DNA from: an uncultured Altererythrobacter sp.
GTDB taxonomy: Bacteria; Pseudomonadota; Alphaproteobacteria; Sphingomonadales; Sphingomonadaceae
Length of the DNA stretch: 64,000 bases
Assembly (NCBI GenBank): GCA_913055875.1
Contig: CAJXJY010000003.1
Coordinates: forward strand, 124,001 to 188,000
Direction of reading: 5' to 3'
The first letter of the stretch is position 1, and each line of letters begins with the position of its first letter. The position numbers were made by a program, and so were the translations under genes. Positions 55,127 to 63,738 of this stretch are shown here, piece after piece. The notes below the pieces were generated by a model. That model searched no databases. It saw only the letters and a list, made by a program, of their open reading frames with translations, and was not told where the DNA came from.

Positions 55127-56281
55127 ATGCAGACTTCCGATCTCCGCATTGCGTTGTTCAGCGGCAACTACAACTATACCCGCGACGGGGCCAACCAGGC
55201 GTTGAACCGGCTGGCCGGGTACCTGCTGCGGCAGGGTGCGGCATTGCGCGTCTATGCCCCCGAGGTCGCCGAACCCGATTTCCCCGCGACCGGCGATCTG
55301 ATCGATATCCCCAATATCCGCATGCCCGTGCCGGGGCGCGCGGAATACCGGCTTCCGACCGGCCTCAGCTCGTCCAACCTGGACGATCTCGAGAGCTTCG
55401 CTCCGAATATCCTCCACCTGTCCTCGCCCGATCCCTCGGGCCATCGCGCGCTCAAATGGGCGCGCGCGCACGGCATTCCGGTGCTCGCCTCGGTGCACAC
55501 CCGCTTCGAGACCTATCCGCGCTATTACGGGCTGGGCTTCACCGAACCGCTGGTCGAGAAGATACTGCACCGCTTCTACCGCCGCTGCGACGCGCTGGTC
55601 GCGCCCTCGCCGAGCATGGTCGAGACGCTGCGCGAGCAGGGCATGCACGAGGATATCTCGATCTGGTCGCGCGGGGTCGATCGCAGCGTCTTCGCCTCCG
55701 AAAAACGCGATCCCGCCTGGCGGAGCGCGCACGGCCTGACCGACGAGGATGTCGCGATCGTCTTTCTCGGGCGGCTGGTGATGGAAAAGGGGCTCGACGT
55801 GTTCGCCGATGCGATCGCCGCACTGCGCCGGCGCGGCGTGCCGCACAAGGTGCTGGTGATCGGCGACGGTCCGGCGCGCGGCTGGTTCGAGAAGGCGCTC
55901 GGCGACGGCATTTTCGCGGGCTTTCAGACCGGCGCGGATCTCGGCCGCGCGCTCGCCGGCGGCGACGTGTTCTTCAACCCCTCGATCACCGAGACCTTCG
56001 GCAACGTCACGCTCGAGGCGATGGCCTGCGGGCTACCGGTGGTCGCGGCGGGAGCGACCGGCGCGTCGAGCCTGGTCGAGGACGGCACCACCGGCCGCCT
56101 CGTCCCGCCCGGCAGCGCGGAGGCCTTCGCCGATGCCATCGCGCCCTACTGCACCGACGACGCGCTACGCACCGCGCATGGCGCGGCCGGCGAGGCGAAG
56201 AGCAAGGACTACGACTGGGACACGATCAACCGCGCGGTGGCGGACAGCTATGTCCGCCTCGTCACGTCGCGGCGGGGGTAG
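55127..56281 (+). CDS. GT4-type glycosyltransferase
   Basis: A 384-residue GT-B-fold glycosyltransferase of family 4. The N-terminal domain begins RIALFSGNYNYTRDGANQAL, with the acceptor loop DGANQALNRLAGYL; the C-terminal nucleotide-sugar domain has FLGRLVMEKGLDVF, the EX7E motif in FNPSITETFGNVTLEAMACG and ATGASSLVEDGTTG. This resembles glycosyltransferases that add a sugar to lipids (for example the MgtA/PimB-like group or those making glucuronosyl- or galactosyl-diacylglycerol). The protein has no transmembrane segment. The neighbouring gene is a small membrane protein on the opposite strand. Confidence 0.88.
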   Translation: MQTSDLRIALFSGNYNYTRDGANQALNRLAGYLLRQGAALRVYAPEVAEPDFPATGDLIDIPNIRMPVPGRAEYRLPTGLSSSNLDDLESFAPNILHLSSPDPSGHRALKWARAHGIPVLASVHTRFETYPRYYGLGFTEPLVEKILHRFYRRCDALVAPSPSMVETLREQGMHEDISIWSRGVDRSVFASEKRDPAWRSAHGLTDEDVAIVFLGRLVMEKGLDVFADAIAALRRRGVPHKVLVIGDGPARGWFEKALGDGIFAGFQTGADLGRALAGGDVFFNPSITETFGNVTLEAMACGLPVVAAGATGASSLVEDGTTGRLVPPGSAEAFADAIAPYCTDDALRTAHGAAGEAKSKDYDWDTINRAVADSYVRLVTSRRG

Positions 56282-56282
56282 C

Positions 56283-56735
56283 TCAGCGCAGCACCCCGCG
56301 TTTGCCCATCGTCCACGCATACCACAGCAGGAACAGCGCGATGGCGACGACCAGATACATGATCGAGGCGTTGCTGACATCGACCAGTTCGGCGGGGACT
56401 TCGACGGTAGCGGAATAGATCAGCGACACGATCGCCCCTACCAGCGAGACGACGAATGCCGGCACCGCCAGACGTCTGTGAAACAGCAGCAGCAGCGAGC
56501 CCGCCAGGCCGCCCCACACGCCGAGCGCCCAGGCCGCATGCGCCCAGATCGGGAAACTGTCGACATAGGCCAGCATCGCGTCGGTAGTGGCGCCGTCGAA
56601 ACCCATCGCCGAGAACCAGCCGCGATTCCCGATCTGGGTCATGGTGTAATCGGTGGCGCCGAAGCCGTTCCAGAGCGTCCCGAGGATGCCGACCACCCAC
56701 AGGTGCCACGGCGTCGGTTTGTGCAATGTCGTCAT
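56283..56735 (-). CDS. Four-helix integral membrane protein
   Basis: A 150-residue protein with four predicted transmembrane helices (about 9-29, about 55-75, about 82-105 and about 122-140) and few charged residues apart from the basic C-terminus MGKRGVLR. The motif LWNGFGATDYTMTQIGN after helix 1 is characteristic of a sphingomonad/marine-proteobacterial membrane family without a function. The start at 56735 follows GGAGGACCTGCC. Convergent with the glycosyltransferase gene, separated by one base. Confidence 0.75.
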   Translation of the reverse strand: MTTLHKPTPWHLWVVGILGTLWNGFGATDYTMTQIGNRGWFSAMGFDGATTDAMLAYVDSFPIWAHAAWALGVWGGLAGSLLLLFHRRLAVPAFVVSLVGAIVSLIYSATVEVPAELVDVSNASIMYLVVAIALFLLWYAWTMGKRGVLR

Positions 56736-56842
56736 GGCAGGTCCTCCGGTCGCGATCCCGGGCGATCCTGAGACCGCCCGATTTCCGTAGCGTAACCTAC
56801 CACGCCGCGCCGGGCGCGCCAAATGCGTTTACAAATGTTAAC

Positions 56843-57454
56843 TCAGATCCGTTCGATCCGCTTGGCGACCTCGTCGATGATGTCGACGATCTCGTCCATC
56901 ACCTCCTTGTCGAGCGTGCCCGCTCGGGCGCGGTTCTTGAGCACGCTGGCGAGATTGCCCATCGCGCGGAACAGGTCGGGCGAACGCACGCTTTCGGCGC
57001 GTCTGGCATGCCCGCCGAGCCGTTCCATCAGCGCCTCGGCCTCGGCGGCGCGTTCCTCCAATTCGGCGCGGCCGGCCTCGGTCGCTTCGAACGGCTTGCG
57101 CGCGCCCTCGGCCTCGGCCTCGGCGATCGCGCCTTCGTCCTCGAGCAGCTGCAGCGTGGGATAGACCGCGCCGGGGCTCGGGGCGTAGGCACCGCCGGTC
57201 ATCTCCTCGATCGCCTTGATCAGTTCGTAGCCGTGGCGCGGCTCCTCGGCGACCAGCGCGAGCAGTGCGAGCCGCAACTCTCCGGGTGCGAACATGCGCC
57301 CGCGCGGACGGCGGCGCCGACCGCGTCCGCCTGCCCAGTCGTCCTCGTCGAAGCCGAAGTTCCAGCCGCCCCAGCCACCCTTCGAGGCAGCCATCATGGC
57401 GATGAAGGGCCACGCGTCGTGCTTGCGAAACTTGCGATATTTGTGGCGGTGCAT
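56843..57454 (-). CDS. PadR-family transcriptional regulator
   Basis: A 203-residue regulator. After a basic, Gly/Trp-rich N-terminal extension (about 1-50: GGWGGWNFGFDEDDWAGG) follows the winged helix with LRLALLALVAEEPRHGYELI and SPGAVYPTLQLLEDEGAI, and a C-terminal helical dimerisation domain. PadR-type repressors usually respond to phenolics, toxins or antibiotics and often repress their own gene and an exporter. A perfect 7-bp inverted repeat lies just upstream of the start and is the expected type of operator. No exporter is adjacent. Confidence 0.9.
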   Translation of the reverse strand: MHRHKYRKFRKHDAWPFIAMMAASKGGWGGWNFGFDEDDWAGGRGRRRRPRGRMFAPGELRLALLALVAEEPRHGYELIKAIEEMTGGAYAPSPGAVYPTLQLLEDEGAIAEAEAEGARKPFEATEAGRAELEERAAEAEALMERLGGHARRAESVRSPDLFRAMGNLASVLKNRARAGTLDKEVMDEIVDIIDEVAKRIERI

Positions 57455-57470
57455 GGCGAATCTCCGATAG

Positions 57471-57488
57471 TCTTAGATAGCTCTAAGA
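57471..57488. promoter_or_regulatory. Probable PadR operator
   Basis: TCTTAGA-TAGC-TCTAAGA is a perfect 7-bp inverted repeat lying 16 bp before the PadR-type ATG. A further ATATATC extends the AT-rich region, which may hold the -10 sequence. The position suggests autorepression. Confidence 0.7.
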
Positions 57489-57555
57489 TATATCGCAGAT
57501 CGGTTTTGACAAGCCTCCGGGCCAATTTTCAGGGACAACGCCCCTCCGGACCGCG

Positions 57556-59433
57556 CTACCTTGCGCGCTCCGCATACCAATCGGCAAGCACCCCGAACGC
57601 CTGCTTGCGCTCGCCCGTCTCGCTCACCAGCCCCTTGCGGTTCCAGCCGTCCTGGATCACCGGCCGCTGCCGCCGCGGAGAGCGGAAATCCTTGAGTATC
57701 CACGGGCTGATCCCGGCGAAGTTCGGGATTTGCGACAGCATCGCCAGCGTCTGTCGGTAATATTCGGCCTGGTATTCCTCCGAGAACTTGCCCGGCCGCT
57801 CCGGCTGATGCAGCCCCGCCAGCGCGCCCGCGCCGACTTCGGAAAACAGCAGCGGCTTGCCGGGCGGCACGCGCCATTCGATCGCCGGCAGGTCTGCCAG
57901 CCGGTCGGGCCCGTACCAGCCGTTATAGGCGTTGATCGCCATGACATCGAGCGCCTGCGCGAGCGGGTCGCCCATCACCATCACCGGATGGTCGCCGTCG
58001 CGTTCCTGTTCGGTCAGCAGCGCGGCGGTGACGAGCCGATGCGGATCGAGCGTACGCACGTCATCGACCAGTCGCCGCATGAAGGCGTTGCGCGCATCGG
58101 ACAGCGGGGTCTCGTTGCCAACGCTCCAAAGCGCGACCGCGGCGCGGTTGCGGTCGCGCAGGATGTTCTCGGCGAGCATTAGCCGCGCCTTCTCCAGCGC
58201 CGCCGGATCGTCGAAGGCGATGCGCCAATAGACCGGGATTTCGCTCCAGACGAGCAAACCCATCTCGTCGGCGGCGCGGACCATCGCTTCGCCATGCGGG
58301 TAATGCGCCAGCCGCACGAAATTGGCGCCGAGGCCGCCCTTCGCCAGCGTCAGCAGCTCGCGCGCCGCCTCCGGTGTGATCCTGCGTGCGGGGTCCTCGC
58401 CCAGCTCCTCCTCGTGCAGGCTGATGCCGCGCAGGAAGACCGGTTCGCCGTTGAGCAGGATATGCGGGCCGTCGGTCTCTATGGTTCGCAGCCCGACCCG
58501 GTCGCGCCAACGGTCGCCCCCCGCCTCGACGAGAACTTCATAAAGCCTGGGGCTGTCGGGCGACCACAGCTCGACTTCGGGCGGAACGGCAATGGTCAAG
58601 CGGGCAGCGCCGTCGTCGCCGGTCCGAACCGACCGGCGCAGGCCCAGCTCGGGGATGGAAAACACAACCTCACGCTCGGCCCCGGAAGCCCCATCGAGCA
58701 CGATATCGACCGCCAGCGTGTCCCGGTCGGCCAACCGCACCCAGGCATCGTCGACGAAGGTTTCGGACACGGCGATCAGCCGCACCGGGCGGGTGATTCC
58801 GCCATAGGTCTCCCAATCGGTCACCGGCGGCGGGATCGACAATGCGTCGCGCTGCGAATCGACGCCGACGACCAGCCGGTTGCCCTCGGTCCGCAGCACG
58901 CCGGTGACTTCGAAGGCGAAGGGCGTGAAACCGCCCTCGTGCTCGCCCAGCCGCTTGCCGTTGAGCCACACTTCCGCATGGTAGTTGACCGCGCCGAAGC
59001 GCAGGAATTGCCGTTCGCCCGGCGCGATCTCGGCATCGAAGCGCTTCTGGTACCACACCAGCCCCTCGTAATGCCGCATTTCGGGCGCATGGCCGGTCCA
59101 GCTTTCGGGCAGCACCGCGCGGGGCGAGGCGTCCATATCGTATTCGTAGAGCGCGATCGGATCGTCCGCGGTGCGCGCAGCCACGTCGGTATCGTCGTAG
59201 CGGCGGTGCCCCTCGCCCGCCGGGCCGCCATGGAACCCTGCCGCGCCGTCGCGATAGGGGTCGATACTGTAGGTCCACTCGCCGTCGAGCGACTGCCCCT
59301 CGCGCAGGTCCGCTGCTGCAAGCACGGGTCCTTCCGGCATCATCTGCGCTGCCACGGGCGCGGCGATGCCGAGCGTCATCGCCATGATCCATCGCACCAA
59401 TATCCGCACCGGCATCCTCCCATCGCCTTTCAT
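57556..59433 (-). CDS. Glycoside hydrolase family 2 (beta-glucuronidase/galactosidase-like), secreted
   Basis: About 625 residues with a signal peptide (to about PVAAQ). It has the jelly-roll domain (RFGAVNYHAEVWLNGKRLGE), the Ig-like domain, and the TIM barrel with acid/base E441 in LWSVGNETPLSD and nucleophile E532 in LFSEVGAGA. The length and the barrel motifs (HYPHGEAMVRAADEMGLLVW, NAYNGWYG) are closest to beta-glucuronidase-type (UidA) GH2 enzymes, but specificity is not certain. I chose the start at 59433; alternative ATGs at 59469 and 59415 are possible. Divergent from rarA. Confidence 0.9.
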   Translation of the reverse strand: MKGDGRMPVRILVRWIMAMTLGIAAPVAAQMMPEGPVLAAADLREGQSLDGEWTYSIDPYRDGAAGFHGGPAGEGHRRYDDTDVAARTADDPIALYEYDMDASPRAVLPESWTGHAPEMRHYEGLVWYQKRFDAEIAPGERQFLRFGAVNYHAEVWLNGKRLGEHEGGFTPFAFEVTGVLRTEGNRLVVGVDSQRDALSIPPPVTDWETYGGITRPVRLIAVSETFVDDAWVRLADRDTLAVDIVLDGASGAEREVVFSIPELGLRRSVRTGDDGAARLTIAVPPEVELWSPDSPRLYEVLVEAGGDRWRDRVGLRTIETDGPHILLNGEPVFLRGISLHEEELGEDPARRITPEAARELLTLAKGGLGANFVRLAHYPHGEAMVRAADEMGLLVWSEIPVYWRIAFDDPAALEKARLMLAENILRDRNRAAVALWSVGNETPLSDARNAFMRRLVDDVRTLDPHRLVTAALLTEQERDGDHPVMVMGDPLAQALDVMAINAYNGWYGPDRLADLPAIEWRVPPGKPLLFSEVGAGALAGLHQPERPGKFSEEYQAEYYRQTLAMLSQIPNFAGISPWILKDFRSPRRQRPVIQDGWNRKGLVSETGERKQAFGVLADWYAERAR

Positions 59434-59507
59434 CCAGTCTGGCACCGCGTCCGGCCCAGTCAATCGCATGGGTGGGAAATCCGCGCCGTTCCCCCTATCT
59501 GTGCCAC

Positions 59508-60830
59508 ATGGCCGACCTGTTCGGAGACGACCTGCCCTCCTCCACCGCGCACGACGCGCCGCGCGACGATGCGCCGCTCGCCGACCGGTTGCGGCCGCGC
59601 GCGCTCGACGAGGTGATCGGGCAGGACCATCTGACCGGCGCCGAAGGCGCGATCGGGCGGATGGTTGCGGCGGGCAAGATGTCGAGCATGGTGCTGTGGG
59701 GACCTCCGGGCACCGGCAAGACCAGCATTGCGCGGCTGCTCGCCGATGCGGTCGGCATGCGCTTCGTCGCGATCAGCGCGGTGTTCTCGGGTGTGGCGGA
59801 TCTCAAGAAGGCCTTCGCCGAGGCCGACAGGATGGCCAAGGCCGGGCAACGCACGCTGCTGTTCGTGGACGAGATCCACCGCTTCAACCGCGCGCAGCAG
59901 GACGGCTTCCTGCCCTTTGTCGAGCGCGGCACGGTGACGCTGGTCGGCGCCACCACCGAGAACCCCAGCTTCGAACTCAACGCCGCGCTGCTCAGCCGCG
60001 CGCAGGTGCTGATCCTGCACCGGCTCGACGCCGAGGCGCTGGGCAGGCTGCTCGACCGCGCGGAGGAGCTTGAGGGGCCCCTGCCCCTCACCGAAGGAGC
60101 GCGCAGCGCGTTGATCGCCAGCGCCGACGGCGACGGGCGCTTCCTGCTCAACCAGGCCGAGACGCTCTACAACGCGAAGATCGATGAGCCGCTCGATCCG
60201 GCGGGCCTCGGCCAGTTTCTGCAGCGCCGGGTCGCGGTCTACGACAAGGATCGCGAGGGGCATTACAACCTCATCTCGGCGCTGCACAAAGCGGTGCGCG
60301 GCTCCGACCCGCAGGCGGCGCTGTACTACCTCGCGCGGATGCTGGTGGCGGGCGAGGAGCCGCTCTACGTGCTGCGGCGGCTGGTGCGGATGGCGGTCGA
60401 AGACATCGGCCTCGCCGATCCGCAGGCGCTGCACCAGTGCCTTGCGGCAAAGGACGCCTACGAGTTCCTCGGCAGCCCCGAGGGCGAGCTGGCGATCGCG
60501 CAGGCCTGCCTCTACGTCGCCACAGCGCCCAAATCGAACGCCGCCTACAAGGCGCAGAAGGCCGCATGGCGAAGCGCCAGGGAAACGGGCAGTCTGATGC
60601 CGCCGCAGAACATCCTCAACGCGCCCACGAAGCTGATGATGGAGATCGGCTACGGCAAGGGCTACACCTACGACCACGAGGCCGAGGAAGGCTTTTCGGG
60701 CGACGATTACTGGCCCGGGGAAATGGAGCCGCAGACCTATTACGAGCCGGTCGAACGCGGGTTCGAGCGCGAGATCGCCAAGCGGATCGAGTACTGGCAG
60801 AAACTGCGGGAGGACCGTGAAAATGCATGA
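59508..60830 (+). CDS. rarA: Replication-associated recombination protein A (AAA+ ATPase)
   Basis: RarA/MgsA acts at stalled forks. 440 residues. The AAA+ domain has Walker A WGPPGTGKTS (about 64-73), Walker B LLFVDEIHRFN (117-127) and sensor VGATTENPSFELN, and the N-terminus begins with ADLFGDD. The C-terminal tetramerisation domain has HYNLISALHKAVRGSDPQAA and NAPTKLMMEIGYGKGY. Length and sequence are normal. It is followed directly by a double-hairpin repeat. Confidence 0.95.
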   Translation: MADLFGDDLPSSTAHDAPRDDAPLADRLRPRALDEVIGQDHLTGAEGAIGRMVAAGKMSSMVLWGPPGTGKTSIARLLADAVGMRFVAISAVFSGVADLKKAFAEADRMAKAGQRTLLFVDEIHRFNRAQQDGFLPFVERGTVTLVGATTENPSFELNAALLSRAQVLILHRLDAEALGRLLDRAEELEGPLPLTEGARSALIASADGDGRFLLNQAETLYNAKIDEPLDPAGLGQFLQRRVAVYDKDREGHYNLISALHKAVRGSDPQAALYYLARMLVAGEEPLYVLRRLVRMAVEDIGLADPQALHQCLAAKDAYEFLGSPEGELAIAQACLYVATAPKSNAAYKAQKAAWRSARETGSLMPPQNILNAPTKLMMEIGYGKGYTYDHEAEEGFSGDDYWPGEMEPQTYYEPVERGFEREIAKRIEYWQKLREDRENA

Positions 60831-60905
60831 GTCCCCGCGAAGGCGGGGACCTCGGGCCGCATGGCGCCAACTCTCCGGAGGTCCCCGCCTTCGCGGGGAC
60901 TCGCG
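60831..60905. repeat. Double-hairpin repeat after rarA
   Basis: First hairpin GAGTCCCCGCGAAGGCGGGG-ACCTC, then GGGCCGCATGGCGCC, then a second hairpin GGAGGTCCCCGCCTTCGCGG-GGACTC. The two are inverted copies of each other. The ends are the same as those of the 129-bp insertion in fmt and those of the element at 37257. The next gene starts four bases after it. Confidence 0.85.
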
Positions 60906-60909
60906 CTAG

Positions 60910-61791
60910 ATGACTCGCTTCCGCCACTTCCTCGCCATCGACTGGTCCGGCGCGGCGGGCGAACGGCACCGGGGTATCGCGCTGGCGCTGGCCGATGGCG
61001 ACGGAGGCCCGCCGGTGCTGCTCGACCCACCGGCAGGCGGCTGGTCGCGCGAGGAAGTGCTGGCGCTGCTGCTCGACCTGCCCGCCGATACGCTGGTCGG
61101 GATGGATCTCGGCATTTCGCTGCCCTTCGCCGATTGCGGCGCGTTCTTTCCCGGCCGGGCCGACAGCCCGCCGGACGCGAGGTCGCTGTGGGCGCTGGTC
61201 GAGCGCATCTGCGCCGACGATCCGTACCTTGCCGCCACCGGCTTCGTCGATCATCCCGGCCTGGCGGCGTATTACCGCCGCCATGGCGGGCGCGAAGGGG
61301 CGAATTTCCGCTGTGACGGGGCGGCGCACGGCCGCGGGCGCTTTCGCGTCACCGAGCACGCGCAGGCGGCGATGGGGTGCAAGCCCTATAGCAATTTCAA
61401 CCTCGTCGGCGCGGCGCAGGTCGGCAAGTCGAGCCTGACGGGCATGCGGCTGCTGCACCGCTTGCGCGGCAAGCTGCCGGTGTGGCCGATCGACCCGCTG
61501 CCGGCGAGCGGCTCCGTGATGGTCGAAATCTACACCACGCTTGCAGCGCTCGATGCCGGACGCAGCGCGGCCAAGAGCAAGTTGCGCAGCTACGAAGAAC
61601 TGAACGACGCCCTCGCCGCGCTGGGCTCACCGGCTGTAGCCGGCGCAGGCACGATCGACGATCACGCCTCGGATGCCCTCCTCACCGCCGCCTGGCTGCG
61701 CGAGGTCGCTAGCGATCCCCACCGCTGGACCCCCGATGCCCTCACGCCGAAAATCGCCCGCACCGAGGGCTGGACTTTCGGCGCGTTGTGA
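60910..61791 (+). CDS. Predicted RNase H-like (DUF429-type) protein
   Basis: A 293-residue cytosolic protein with traits of the DUF429/RNase H-like fold: an acidic residue in the first strand (FLAIDWSGA, D11), a second in VGMDLGISLPF and a third in TIDDHASDALLTAAWL. These could form a metal-binding nuclease-type site. The ATG overlaps no good ribosome site because a repeat lies immediately upstream. The function of the family is unknown. I am fairly sure that the gene is real, less so of the fold. Confidence 0.6.
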   Translation: MTRFRHFLAIDWSGAAGERHRGIALALADGDGGPPVLLDPPAGGWSREEVLALLLDLPADTLVGMDLGISLPFADCGAFFPGRADSPPDARSLWALVERICADDPYLAATGFVDHPGLAAYYRRHGGREGANFRCDGAAHGRGRFRVTEHAQAAMGCKPYSNFNLVGAAQVGKSSLTGMRLLHRLRGKLPVWPIDPLPASGSVMVEIYTTLAALDAGRSAAKSKLRSYEELNDALAALGSPAVAGAGTIDDHASDALLTAAWLREVASDPHRWTPDALTPKIARTEGWTFGAL

Positions 61792-61878
61792 TGAAAAGCG
61801 CGGGCCGCAAGGAAGCCATCCGATGGCGGCATGGCAAGATCCGTCCTCGAGCAGCGAAGCGACAGGACGACAAGAGAC

Positions 61879-61954
61879 GCCGGTTTAGCTCAGCTGGTAG
61901 AGCAGCGGTTTTGTAAACCGAAGGTCGGGGGTTCGATTCCCTCAACCGGCACCA
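61879..61954 (+). tRNA. tRNA-Thr (anticodon TGT)
   Basis: Acceptor stem GCCGGTT / AACCGGC, D-arm GCTCAGCTGGTAGAGC, anticodon stem GCGGT / ACCGA-type with loop TTTGTAA (anticodon TGT), T-arm GGGGGTTCGATTCCCTC. The discriminator is A and the CCA end is encoded. It reads Thr ACA/ACG codons. The 3' end is one base from the convergent queF stop. Confidence 0.96.
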
Positions 61955-61955
61955 T

Positions 61956-62414
61956 CTACCCCCGCCCGCGATAGGGCGCCACGCCCTGATCGGGTACCCA
62001 CAGACCCTCGGGCGGCACGCCGGTTTGCCAGAACACGTCGATCGGAATACCGCCGCGCGGGTACCAGTAGCCGCCGATACGGAGCCAGCGCGGTGCCATC
62101 TCCTCGGCCAGCCGCTGGCCGATGCCGACCGTGATATCCTCGTGGAAGCCGCAATGATTGCGAAACGACCCGAGGAACAGCTTGAGGCTCTTCGATTCGA
62201 CGATCGTTGCACCCGGCGCGTAGTCGATAACAAGGTGCGCGAAGTCGGGCTGGCCGGTAACCGGGCACAGCGAGGTAAATTCGGGCGCGGCGAAGCGAAC
62301 GAGATACAGCGCTCCTTCGCGCGGATCGGCCACGTAGTCGAGTTTCGCCTCCTCGGGCGAGGCGGGCAGCGGACTTTGCCGCCCGAGATGCAGCGTGTCT
62401 GGTGTGTCGCTCAT
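61956..62414 (-). CDS. queF: 7-cyano-7-deazaguanine (preQ0) reductase
   Basis: NADPH-dependent reduction of preQ0 to preQ1 in queuosine tRNA modification. The 152-residue unimodular form has the nucleophilic C50 in [15 protein letters not shown] with D57 as proton donor, and the QueF signature [15 protein letters not shown] (E73 for substrate binding). Short length is typical of YkvM-type QueF. The start at 62414 gives [11 protein letters not shown], the family start. It is next to tRNA-Thr, which is not a queuosine substrate; no other queuosine gene is in the window. Confidence 0.94.
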   Translation of the reverse strand: MSDTPDTLHLGRQSPLPASPEEAKLDYVADPREGALYLVRFAAPEFTSLCPVTGQPDFAHLVIDYAPGATIVESKSLKLFLGSFRNHCGFHEDITVGIGQRLAEEMAPRWLRIGGYWYPRGGIPIDVFWQTGVPPEGLWVPDQGVAPYRGRG

Positions 62415-62516
62415 GCCGCGCATGTGGCCCGATCGGCGCTTTCGCACAAGTCGCCGCTGGCGATTCCGCTTTTCAGCCCCTATTCAGCGCCGCCCGCGAT
62501 TGCCGACTCGCCTCTT

Positions 62517-63698
62517 ATGAAACCCGCCATCCAGCTCCTCTCCGCGCTTGCCGTACACGTGGCCGTTTCCGGGGCCGTTTGCGGGGCCGTCCTTGGTGCC
62601 GCGCCCGCTGCAGCGCAAAACCGGGTGCAGGACTTCCAGCTGCCGCCCAACCCGACCCCGACGCCGTCCGCAACGCCGCGCGTGCAGGGGCCGGTCGATA
62701 CGGAAGCACCGGTCCCGGTCGGCCCGCGAGTGATCCCGACCGCCACGCCGACGCCGACGGCAAGCCCTGCGCCGCCGCCCACTGCAACGAACACGCCGGT
62801 CCCGCGACCGGCGCGCACCCCCGGTGCGATCGTACAACCTGTGCCGCGAGCGACGGCAAGCCCGCTGCCGACACCGCGCAACGAACCCGAGCCCCCACCC
62901 CTGCCGTCGAGCGAACCGACCCCCGCCCCGACGCAGGTACAAAGCCCTGCGTCCGGCGATCCGGCCTCCGCTCCGTCCCCCGCTACGGCGAGGCCGGACG
63001 CAGCGCCGGTGGAAAGCGACTCGGCGTTCGCGTGGTGGGCCTGGCTGCTCGCGGCGCTTGCGGCGCTCGGAACGGGGGCGTTCGGACTGTGGTTCCTGCG
63101 CAATCGCCGCTATTCTCCGGCGGGCACGCCCGAGATCGAACCTCCGCTTGCGCGTCGGCAGGCGCCTCCGCCTTCGCCGCCGGAACCCGTATCCGAGCCG
63201 CAGCCGGCGGCGTCTGCCCCCGCCAGCGCGCTGGCGATCTCGGTCGCGCCGGTGCAGCTCAGCCGGAGCATGCGCTTTGCCAGCCTGGCGTACCGGCTCA
63301 GCCTGAAGAACAACGGCCCGAAGCCGCTCAGCGATATCTTCATCGGGGCCGACCTCGTGTCGGCGCATCGCAGCCTGCCGATGGAGCAGCAGCTTGCGAA
63401 ACCCGACAGCACCCTGCCCGAAACCGGGTGCATCGGTGCGATCGCGCCGGGCGAGGAAGTCGAGGTGAAAGGCGAACTCCGGTTGCCGCTCGAGACGGTC
63501 CGGACGATCCGGCAGGGCAAGGCCCATCTCTACGTCCCGCTGTTGCGTGTGCGCGCGCAGCCCGACGGCGCCGATCCGGTCGCGCGCACCTTCCTCGTCG
63601 GCACGCTGCCCGATGGGCAGGCGCGCAAACTGCAGCCCTTCCGCCTCGACGAAATGCCGCAAACCTACCGTTCGATCGGAACGATGCCGCTCGATTGA
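62517..63698 (+). CDS. Exported Pro-rich protein with one transmembrane helix
   Basis: A 393-residue protein with a signal peptide (to about AAAQ), a Pro/Thr/Ala-rich low-complexity stretch (about 41-165), one transmembrane helix (about 172-194, FAWWAWLLAALAALGTG) and a C-terminal beta-rich domain with SLAYRLSLKNNGPKPLSDIF and GCIGAIAPGEEVEVKGELR, perhaps Ig-like, on the other side. It ends QTYRSIGTMPLD. The tandem PTPTP repeats may make the gene unstable in length. I do not recognise a named family; a role in the envelope is inferred. Confidence 0.75.
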   Translation: MKPAIQLLSALAVHVAVSGAVCGAVLGAAPAAAQNRVQDFQLPPNPTPTPSATPRVQGPVDTEAPVPVGPRVIPTATPTPTASPAPPPTATNTPVPRPARTPGAIVQPVPRATASPLPTPRNEPEPPPLPSSEPTPAPTQVQSPASGDPASAPSPATARPDAAPVESDSAFAWWAWLLAALAALGTGAFGLWFLRNRRYSPAGTPEIEPPLARRQAPPPSPPEPVSEPQPAASAPASALAISVAPVQLSRSMRFASLAYRLSLKNNGPKPLSDIFIGADLVSAHRSLPMEQQLAKPDSTLPETGCIGAIAPGEEVEVKGELRLPLETVRTIRQGKAHLYVPLLRVRAQPDGADPVARTFLVGTLPDGQARKLQPFRLDEMPQTYRSIGTMPLD

Positions 63699-63738
63699 CC
63701 GCTCGACAGACGGTGCCGTGCGCGGCTACCCCGGTCGT

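Noticed and set aside
60831-60905. Regular spaced repeats that might be a short CRISPR array
   Set aside because: The two units are inverted relative to each other and form hairpins, with only one spacer and no cas genes; they are palindromic repeat elements.
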